Shown here piece after piece: positions 55,562 to 64,000 of a DNA stretch of 64,000 nucleotides (position 1 is its first letter; each line of letters begins with the position of its first letter). Location of the stretch: NCBI GenBank assembly GCA_026075535.2, contig AP026543.1:9796001-9860000 (forward strand). Direction: 5' to 3'. Both the position numbers and the translations under genes were made by a program. A model generated the notes under the pieces. The model had not been told where the DNA came from. It ran no database searches and worked only from the letters and a program-made list of their open reading frames with translations. Origin of the DNA: Tricholoma matsutake. Its lineage: Eukaryota; Basidiomycota; Agaricomycetes; Agaricales; Tricholomataceae.

Positions 55562-55798
55562 TGTAAGAGAATGGGTTCTCTTACAACGATCTTGCCATGA
55601 CACACTTCATCAATTCAGCATAACCATCATGAACATCAACACATCACATGTTCATTATGATCACATGTCATAATCACATGTTTAGTTCCTTAGGTACACA
55701 AACATTTGTAATAGTAGAACTACCTTTTCTTGAATCGATACCACCATCATCACATTTCCCGAGCTTGAGTGTAGGGAGTACATGCTCCCTTCCACTAT
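55562..55798 (+). repeat. 3' LTR of chromovirus C, truncated
   Basis: It starts TGTAAGAGAATGGG after a GGGAGAG tract and follows the LTR at 31015-31292 to TGCTCCCTTCCACT. There it changes directly into the composite element sequence ATTCCGGTTGGATTCC. Confidence 0.8.
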
Positions 55799-57655
55799 TC
55801 CGGTTGGATTCCAGTTTGTCTGGCTGGAATTTCTGGAATTTCTGGAATCTGGTGGAATTTTTTTTGTATGTAGTTCTCCCTATGCAGCACGACTCCAGTT
55901 GGAATAGGCATCAAATTTACACCTGGAATCCCCGGAATCTGACCAGACTCATCACAACCAGACTAACCAGAATAACCTGCTTTCCCAAATAAAAGTTCGA
56001 TGTACAACAAGAATTGAACACTCGACCTTGGGTCTACACACATAACAGCACGCTTAACCACTGAGCTACCAAGTAATTATTCCTCTGTATACATTTAATA
56101 CCTTTATTACCCAACCAAGGTGCATAGTTAACCATACATGCATATTGCATGACACATGACATGTGACTGCCAGCTCACAACCATCACCACCACCGTCATC
56201 AATGCTGCCTCCTCCTCCTCTCCACTCTACCACCACCACTGCATGTGCACCCACCACCAGCACTCCCATGCCCACTCCCACCATCACCACCACCTTCAAA
56301 CAAGCTGACAGGACGAAATGCAGGCCCAAATGATGGCAACTGTTGTTTGGGCCATAGATAAGTTTTTCTTTTTTTTTCTTTTTTTGCTTTTTGTTTTATC
56401 AATCAACTAATTGTATTTTATTGCCTTTTAGTGTGTATACTACTGGGGACAACCTGCCACAACAAAAAACGCGCAACCCATGCCCATGCCCACCTGATCC
56501 CCTCCTCCCCATTTGAATGGGATGTGAGGCTGTCAACATGGGCTAGGAGGGTGCAGAGGGATGCCAGGAGACCCCAGAAGGGGGGTACCTGCCTAGTAAG
56601 CACCCACCAACCTCCATACTTGTGGCATGTCACACTGACGCACCCAACCCCCCCCCCCAAAAAAAAAAAACAGAAATCCAAACAGGGGACAACTGTGATG
56701 AATGTCAATGTACCACCCACCCAGGTGCAGGGACAGGAGGCGATGATGACACACCACCCACCCCCAGTCTCACAGACAATGATGACAAGCCACCCACCCC
56801 CAGCCTCACGAGCAACTGCTTGTGGGGTGGAACATGGGTGGAATGATGCCTAGGTGCAGGGACAGGAGGTGATGATGACACACCACCCGCCCCCAGCCTC
56901 ACAAGCAACTGCTTGTGGGGTGGATCGTGGGTGGAACAACAATGATGACAAACCACCCACCCCCAGCCTCACAAGCAACTGCTCGTGGGGTGGATCATGG
57001 GTGGAATGACAGACAACACACCTAGCACAGTGGGGTTGCATCCCCTCCCTCCCCCGCACTTTGTGTGGGGAGGGATGTTTTTTGTACTTTTAGTTATTAT
57101 TAGTATTGTGCCCCCCCTCCCCCATTTTGCATGGGGGAGGGATTTTTTTCTTCATGTTTTTACCTCCCCCCTCACACCAAACGTGAGGGGTTAGGTTTTT
57201 ATGTATATAAATAAAACTCCCTCTCACATCTTGTGAGAGGGAGGATTTTTTGTTTATGTATGTAATAATCATCCCCACTCCCTCGCATTCAATGTGAGGG
57301 ATGTGGTTAATTTAAAAAAACTGATCTTAATTACTTTGAAAAACATTAAAGAGTTGTGAGTTTGAGTGTCATGAGTAAACCTTATATTACTAACTAATAA
57401 TTCTCCTGTGGCTCAACTGGTTAAGCACACATCTTTAGTTTGTCATGTGATCACTCTCATCAAAAGGCCTTGAGTTCAATCCTTACTCTGCACAAATCTA
57501 TTTTGTAGGCACTTTGACAACTTAAGACTCAAAATTTGACTATCCATTAGAGTATATACTCTAAGTTGAGCATCTGGAGTAATAACCAGAATCCAGTCGG
57601 AATAACTGGAATAACTGGAATCTGATCGGAATAGGTGGGTGAGGGTAAATTACAG
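55799..57655. mobile_element. Composite L-A-B-C-R element, copy 3, left tip lost
   Basis: The extreme left TIR is missing. Order: L tRNA-like (minus, A-box complement TTAACCACTGAGCTACC near 56056-56072), hairpin A (56323-56353) with intron-like tract to about 56432, poly-C/A (56648-56670), B hairpins (56800-56835, 56899-56930, 56963-56998), five C hairpins (57048-57303), R tRNA-like (A box 57409-57420, B box 57472-57482), GGAATAAC repeats, and the right end GGTGGGTGAGGGTAAATTACAG (57634-57655). It is non-coding. Confidence 0.75.
57048..57303 (+). repeat. Array of five C hairpins
   Basis: Units such as CCCCCATTTTGCATGGGGGA (about 57118-57137) and CCCTCTCACATCTTGTGAGAGGG are spaced about 50-65 bases apart. 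Each is followed by a T-run and an AT-rich spacer. Stems differ in sequence but keep pairing. Confidence 0.7.
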
Positions 57656-58527
57656 CCAAATGTGGGCAACCACAACCAAAAAAAAGACCGGACCAAGGTT
57701 TGGTCCAGTTCAGTCCTATGAACTGGACCTTCAAACACTATATGGCAGCCACAAAAAAGAATGGCTTCAAACATCTTTTATGCCACTACTCTTATCTGTG
57801 ACAGTATCACAGGTGTGGCTGGTATGTTGCCATACCAGCCACACCCCACCAGATGACCTGCGATTTTCCTGATGTGATGCAAGGGTTTATTTCAAATAGT
57901 TTCCTGATGATGCTCAAACATGGTCCTATCCATTTTTAGTAAATATCTCAGCTTTTAGCATGTTAAAAAGCACAAGGCAGTAGTCTAGTGCTGTCTTTAG
58001 GAGGATATGTTTGCCTGAATAACTCAATAGGCTGAGACCATAGAGGAAATAACCCAACTTGCACAGCACACAGTGGTCAGAGAGGTCATCAAGTTTCATA
58101 AGGGTTACTATACTGATATCATGGGTGGTTAAGTCTGACTCTGTATACCCTTGTACCCTCCTCAGGGGTAAGGGTATGTAGAGGGTAGGAAAGTTCATAC
58201 CCTTACCCTCACATACCCTTCACCCATACCTCCAGCATCAGGAAAATATAGAAAAATTTTAGTGCACTTAGTGTGCTTATTTCATGGATAAGCCTGTTAA
58301 GTCACTCAAGTTGCTTATTTTCCACTTAGAGAGTTAGTTAGTAAGGGTGAGCAATAACCCAAGCACATCGTAAGTATGCCAAGTGGTTGTAAAAGCACAG
58401 GCAAGTAAATAAGTAGTGAAAACATGTAAGGCATGATAAGTACACACATTTGTCAAGTGAACATGATAGTTAAGTCTTGACACTGGAAAGTAAGGATAGC
58501 AAGTGTATGTAAGGTGATCAAGAGGTA
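57656..58527. other. Intergenic DNA with two strong hairpins
   Basis: A perfect 15-bp stem with a 4-base loop lies at 57811-57844 (GGTGTGGCTGGTATG, TTGC, complement). A 10-bp stem GGTCCAGTTC / GAACTGGACC lies at 57702-57729. A 13-bp stem GGGTAAGGGTATG / CATACCCTTACCC lies at about 58153-58195. No gene was recognised. The last hairpin may be near the end of the transposon whose gene follows. Confidence 0.5.
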
Positions 58528-61500
58528 TCAGAAAGCAATCTCAAATGCTTGGTGGTCTGCATATTTGTTGATGTAGAACCTAGTAAATGTATCAAGTGTG
58601 TCTGTGAATGAAAGAGTCTTGTAAACATGTTCTTCACTGAACACTGGAAGGAGATGTGATGCTCGAACAATTGTATCAAGGTGTATGATAGAGACTTCAA
58701 CAGTTTCACCATCATCTGACATATCTGGCTCAACTGTCCACATGCCAGGTATTGTCCCATCAATCACCCACACACGAGAACCAATGTATAAGGGCATAGG
58801 GGTATTCGACACCCTCATGAGAGAACAAAAAAAAGAGGCACATGTGGGCAACTTCAAGGCCTTGCATACCATCCATAGATGGGTCAGTGTTGACAAAGAT
58901 TGTGTCATAATGACCAGGTCCCTTCCACCAGGACTTCACTGCATGTATGCATTCATGATGCATGCCACCAATTCCAGAAATGTCACTCAGTGCATGGAAT
59001 GTGGCAACAGCAGAAAGATAGATAGTTATTTTGCCATAGAAGGTGGGGAGATCTGTGGAACTTGTGTTGGAAGTACAGTCAGAATGCTGTTGGTTGTAGA
59101 TAAATTGTGCTATGAGATTAGGAAAGTCAGGTTGTCAAATTTTGGCAGTGATATCTTCTGGATAAATGTGGTACACTGTAAACCAGGTAAGTATATTCTG
59201 ACAAGATTGAGTGACATAATACTGACATGCTATCTTTGCTAGGTCAACATGGGCCTCCACAGTGGGACCCTCAACATCGCCACCGTCTTCACCATTGTCA
59301 GGTTCATTAATGTTAGTATCCGAGTCACTATTGTGACCATGGTCACTGTGGTCTTTGTCGAGAGGATCTTGGTTGACAGAGAAATATGGTAGATCAGGAT
59401 CAGCTCTGTTCATTTCTGTATTCATATAAACTAGTTTATGGGTTATCTGAGTAAGCAGGAGCATGCATGAAGGATTGGTTCCCAAACTGCTGATAGACAC
59501 ATGTTCTGTAGCATCCTGTGGTCAGCAAAATCATCCTGAGCAGCAGCAAGCTTGTCGAGGTGCTGGTTGGTAAGGAGCATTTGGCTAAGCACTTCAAAAT
59601 GACTTGAGTGCCACCATGGCTCCTTTAAAGCCTTGATATGCTTAGATTCGGTAATCGAAGAGCAAAGCCCATTTGGGGCTCCATAGGCACAAATGAGTTT
59701 GATATAATGGATGAGAGAGTGCTGTTGAGGAAGATTGAAGCCCTCAGAGCGAACACCACCAGTGCAAAAGATTTCGTGGTGGTGGTGAAACTGTTGAAGG
59801 GCATGGTCTAGGGCAGCAAGGCTGTATGTATCATATATGTCACATCAAGCAATATGGTAAGATTCTATGAAAGCTTACATTGTCTGCACTGCCTCATCTG
59901 GTACATAGCCTTCAATTGCTGGTAGATAAACCTGTACATGTATTTGTTAGACTTAGTTATAAAGCAGTAAAAAGGGTTTACGTACCTTCATGAGTGCCTT
60001 TGAATCATCGCCAGTCCATTGTTTGAAATTTCTACCTTCAGGAAAGTGTCGAAGCCCTGCAAAGGATGGGGCAAGTGCGATGCTATGATTAATTAAGTAA
60101 ATATAATCATATCAATGAAGAGTTAAGCTTACCACCAATCAATATTGTTGGGTATCTTCTGTGCTTCTGCTGCTGGACATTCAGCTTTGATGTAGTCATT
60201 CACCCATGTGACAAGATGGTCCTTGAAGGCACCTTTGATTAGTTGGTGTAGGAGATTGGGTGACAAAAGTTCATTAATATCAGCTCATGGGAAATTGGCA
60301 GTGAATGGCTAAAAAGATAAAAAAAAGTCAGAGATCCAGCTACAGTGGATAACCGAAGGAGATGAACAATGATATCCCCAACTAGTCCATACTCATCCCA
60401 CAGCATGCCAAGCTCAAACTCCTCAACAAGCAGTTCAGTATGTGCCTGAGAGCGATGCACATGTTGACCAGAGTCAAGGTCATTCACAGGGGCAGTACAT
60501 CTGGATTGACACATCAGCAGTGCATTTTGTTGGTAGGAATATGTACTTTTCACCCCAGCCTTGAACAATGCAGGCAAGTAAGGCCTGTTCTGGGTAGTCT
60601 GCAATATAGGGACCAAGCCCATAGATGACCCTTCTAAAGTAACCATCTGAAAAACAGATGACCTCAGGCATTGTCATGCCAGGCTTGAGAGATTCAAGAA
60701 TTTTTGCAAGTGATGAGTGAAGGAGTTGATGATGGAATTTGCAAAAGCGGGCATCATCACAAAATTCATGGGCCACTAAATGAGGCTAACAAATATACAT
60801 GCATGGGTGCATACAGCATAACACTTACATTTGGGAATAGCAAGGAAACTGAGGAGCACAACACCATTGCAATGCACTCATTGGATGTTGTTATGTATGT
60901 TGCCAATAGAAAGATATATGGGCCAGTATTTGTTATGTCCTGTAGCTACAGATACAGTAGTTTTGTCGCTGCCGAGGATAATGGGGAAAAAGACAGAGCC
61001 ATGAGTTTTGGGATCCTCAGCAATGATATCCTTTGTGACAAGTATCAATATTAGATCAAAGAGATGGTGGCAAAGATGTACTGCCTGTGTCCAAGCCCAA
61101 TTTCCAGACATGAAATCTTGAAAGTGATGGGTCCCATCAGTTGTGTGCTCTTGAAATGGTGCATAATCAAAATCGGATTTGAAATCGGGATTAGACAGGA
61201 GGTTGTGAACGAGAATGTGGGGATCCCAGAACCAAACATCATACTCCACCTCCATCCATGATGGTACATTGTCAAGAGGTTGGGTTCTATTGTACTGTAA
61301 GCTAAAGGATTCCCATGCAAGATTGCCAAGAGGAGTAGAATCAATTGTATTGTACATATCCGTAACCATTGAAAATGGTGGTTCATCACCATGGACAGCA
61401 AGTGACGCAGCCCACAGGCTGAGCAGGAAGTTGATATCCCCAGTGGACATCGGGTTTCGGCAGAATAGAAAGTCAGCAACTTCAAATTCCAGGTGGGAAT

Positions 61501-61873
61501 TATATGGTGTCCAGTCATCAGGTCCCTTATTGGAGTCACCAGGCAGTGGCGGTGTGTCAGGCTGTATGTCCTCTCCATTCTCACCACAGATCTGCCCTAC
61601 AGGTGGTAAAGTTAATATCTGCATATATTTAACAAAGATCGACTTACCATCAAGGTTGGGATGGTAAGCATGAGTAATAGATGGAGGGATAGGAATATGC
61701 TGGCTGCTTGCAGGCAGTGGGTCTTCAGGTGGGGCATATCCCAAGTCAGAGTGTGGTTGTTCAACATCCCAGTTGGCAGGATCAAATTCCCTGTGTAGAG
61801 GAGGCATTGTAGACTCAAAGTTGGATGGAATAGGACTTGAAGGCCCAGGAGACAGTTGCAACAAGGATTGCAC
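58528..61873 (-). pseudogene. Plavaka-type transposase (CACTA-like), broken
   Basis: The minus strand encodes a Plavaka transposase almost end to end. Segments are DDWTPYNSHLEFEVADFLF, INFLLSLWAASLAVHGDEPP, MYNTIDSTPLGNLAWESFSL, FDYAPFQEHTTDGTHHFQDF, HGSVFFPIILGSDKTTVSVA and GLGPYIADYPEQALLACIVQ, then GLRHFPEGRNFKQWTGDDSK, APNGLCSSITESKHIKALKE and, at the C-terminus, INKYADHQAFEIAF. In-frame introns are 61597-61647, 61031-61081 and 60776-60828. Many TGA stops sit at former CGA by context (NIQ-stop, FP-stop-AD). The cut-and-paste enzyme would act on its own ends, which I could not locate. The N-terminal exon upstream of 61873 is uncertain. Confidence 0.8.
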
Positions 61874-62279
61874 AGATGTTGGTGGTACAGATGGATTGGG
61901 GTCAGGAGGTGAGGACTCATCTGTCTGGTGCTTTGCTCATATATGTTTAGTGCATCCACCTGTGCTGTGAAAGTGTCATGGACAGTGGGGACATGTGAGG
62001 GTTGGTGGCAGAGAACCAAGGGTGAAAGCATTCTGAACATGCAGATTTCAATTTGGTAGCATGACAAGAGAATAAATTATTGTGTAAATTTGACAAAGTA
62101 AGTTGTGAGAAGTGAGCAGCACAGGTACGTATGGGTGACAGCATGATAAAGTCCACAGTCATCAAAATCTGCAAAGTCCCAAGTCATACATTTGTGTTAT
62201 TTGCACAGTTTGCTGGCATTATTTTTTTTCACATACCTCCTCAAACCCCTCATACTCCACATTTCTTAATTAGATTACC

Positions 62280-64000
62280 ATGCCTGAAACTAGGGCAAGC
62301 AACAAATTGGCCCATCCAGGAGAGCCTATCGCCCCCAAACCCCATCGAACCAAAGGTGAGGTCAAAGCAGAGCATGCAGCTAAAGCCCAGAGAAAGGTGG
62401 ATTGTAAAGAGGTGAAGAAGCAGTCCATCATCTGTGCAGCTGAGTTCAAGCATGCAGACAGGGCCAATGAAGACCTCATCAATGCTACTCCCCACCCACC
62501 CTTCACTACAAACCAATGGCCACCCCTCCATAACAAAAACAAAGCCAACCTCATCCCAGTTGTAGACATCAGTGATGTTGAGATGTCCGATGATGTTGAG
62601 ATGTCTGATGATGTCAATAACACCTTGTTTGTCCTACCCTGCTCTAAGAAGTCTGTCAGTGAGGATGACTCAGCTGTTGAAAGCGATGACCCACCTCCTT
62701 CCAAAAGGTCAAAGGCTCAAACAGCTGGGAAAGCCATAGCCAAAGTGGGAATAAAGGCAACCGGGAAAGTGGGAAGGAAAACAAAAGCTGATAAGTATGA
62801 TGAAGAAATAGTGCCAGCCTCTGATGAAGAGCGACCTCAGGAACCCAAGCCAAAGAAAGTGAAAGTGAAGGTGCACAATGAGATCAACATTGTGGCAAAG
62901 AAAATAGAAGACAAGACTCAAGGGACGCAGAGTAAGTATGGTGATATAGTGAAGTCCATGTCTACTATGCAAGCAGAAGATGGATCAAACAGGAAGCCAG
63001 CTTCCAAGACCCCATCACAGGCCCAGGCGATGGGTGGCAGAGGTTGAAGAGAGAGGGGGCGATAGCCGATATTAATGTGTTGTATAACTCAGATGCAAAA
63101 CCCAATCTCAGGCTGTCAACAAACCGTTCTGATCTGATGGAAGTCAATAACAGGTATATTTATATTCTTCTCACCATATATTCATGCTTTCATTGCTGAT
63201 GCTTGATCAATCCACACTGTTTTATTGGACTCTCAGTGATACCTCTCACAAGAAGTGAAAACATGCCTCTGCAATCAAGGATTGGGCCTTGGCAGTTCCC
63301 ACCCACCTTGAAAGCTCCATCCAGCCTTGCCAAGTCCAATGTTCCCCTACTTACTACAAGTGGCACTAGCCACTCATCTGCTCCATCAGTTCTTACTGAC
63401 AATGTCAAGATTATCAGCCATCAAGCATTGGACTTGCTCATAATCCAAAAAACCATTGAAGGCCAGTGAAATGGCTACCAGAAAGCCTCAAAATGAGGAA
63501 CTCCCACAATGGGTTGAGGCACAATGGTTCTGACATACATTCGTCACAACTTATATGGTGTTTGCTGGTCAAACCACCAATCCTTGGGATGTGCTGGTTA
63601 AGCAATCGGTCCAGGTGATGCAAAATATCTGGGATGCAACCAGTCACCATGAGTATGAGATAACAACATCTGCTGCAATCTATCAGAAAGTATGTGACTG
63701 ACTTCACTCAAGAATGATACTAAAATATATTCCAGATGGTTCAACACCTCTCTGACTCCTGGTGCAATATTATTGGATACACTGGCATTGCAGTCCTCTA
63801 GGCATTTTGTGATACTCAAGAAAGCTTACAAGATTCAGATGAAGGACATGTAGAGTTTGCAAAGTACTACCTGGAGGATCTTCACTTTTTGTATCAAGCG
63901 AGCGAACACGATGACAAAAAGGTATGTGACCCAAAATTCTCTCTCTTTATATGTCTAATAATAACATAATACTTTCCAGAAATGGAAGGGGCTCTTTCAC
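62280..64000 (+). pseudogene. DUF6532-type gene, partial and broken
   Basis: The ATG at 62280 opens a 255-residue frame with a basic N-terminus (MPETRASNKLAHPGEPIAPK), a doubled acidic DVEMSDDVEMSDD motif and a Lys-rich middle (EPKPKKVKVKV). After a stop near 63047, exons continue with introns 63154-63236, 63690-63735 and 63922-63979. The C-terminal region reads YEITTSAAIYQK, then SDSWCNIIGYTGIAVL, FAKYYLEDLHFLYQASEHDD and KWKGLF, matching the DUF6532 family of basidiomycetes. A TAG after IAVL and frame changes near 63047-63060 and 63470-63600 suggest decay. The function is unknown. It runs off the right edge and is divergent from the Plavaka gene, 406 bp away. Confidence 0.6.

Noticed and set aside
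57048..57303. Rho-independent-like terminators (GC stem plus T-run).
   Set aside because: The host is a fungus, the units are repeated inside a transposable element, and no gene ends there.
58100..58240. Telomere-like repeats (CCCTTACCC motifs).
   Set aside because: Only a few irregular units occur, they form a hairpin, and the usual fungal CCCTAA unit is absent.

Overview
This window is a block of nested and decayed transposable elements from a filamentous basidiomycete, most probably a mushroom-forming Agaricomycete. The evidence is a Plavaka transposase, helicase ORFs of the fungal Helitron type with a ubiquitin-hydrolase-like tail, a FunK1 kinase, a DUF6532-type gene, 46-83 nt introns with GTAAGT...CTAAC...TAG signals, and three Ty3/gypsy lineages typical of that group. 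I cannot name the species. No rRNA gene, intact tRNA gene, CRISPR array or clearly intact host gene was seen. Much of the DNA is TG/CA-rich and CpG-poor. Many lesions in the element genes are CGA to TGA, and the two LTRs of the youngest element differ at 11 positions, all CpG transitions. Methylation-linked C-to-T decay therefore shaped the region.

Layout. 1-1160: 5' LTR and gag start of a minus-strand gypsy element running off the left edge. 1161-2024: right end of a composite element carrying a hAT-like MITE. 2345-7295: 5' half of a Helitron-type helicase ORF, broken by a 2.2 kb composite element and by a solo LTR. 7300-8480: gypsy gag fragment. 8780-10400: reversed composite-element remnant. 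10481-14480: a 4 kb imperfect palindrome with a helicase-gene fragment inserted in one arm. 14780-21017: a complete but mutated chromovirus with LTRs, TSD and a Tf1-like self-priming site. 21771-23713: a second composite element. 24504-27560: 3' half of a helicase ORF with its protease-like tail, broken by a MITE and a solo LTR. 27863-31292: 5' half of another chromovirus. 32080-42737: a composite element interrupted by a 9.7 kb tRNA-primed gypsy element. 42738-50592: composite-element modules, a FunK1 pseudogene and two mirrored minisatellites. 50781-51816: a CK1-like pseudogene. 52262-55798: a chimera of LTR and gag from one chromovirus and RNase H, integrase, chromodomain and LTR from another. 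55799-57655: a third composite element. 58528-61873: Plavaka transposase. 62280-64000: a DUF6532-type gene running off the right edge.

The most unusual material is the composite element family, which I call L-A-B-C-R after its modules. Two copies are cleanly bounded by 8-bp target duplications and related inverted ends, as hAT-type transposition would give. Each terminus carries a tRNA-like Pol III promoter directed outward. The inside holds three repeated hairpin families, and the first sits directly upstream of an intron-like GTAAGT...TACTAAC...TTTTTAG sequence. Second in interest is a chromovirus whose two halves lie 25.8 kb apart in opposite orientation and meet in frame at a shared CAG. 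It is best explained by a chromosomal rearrangement inside the element.

Almost every coding sequence here is broken, so the genes do not form a working pathway. The window records successive insertions, and target duplications allow part of their order to be read.
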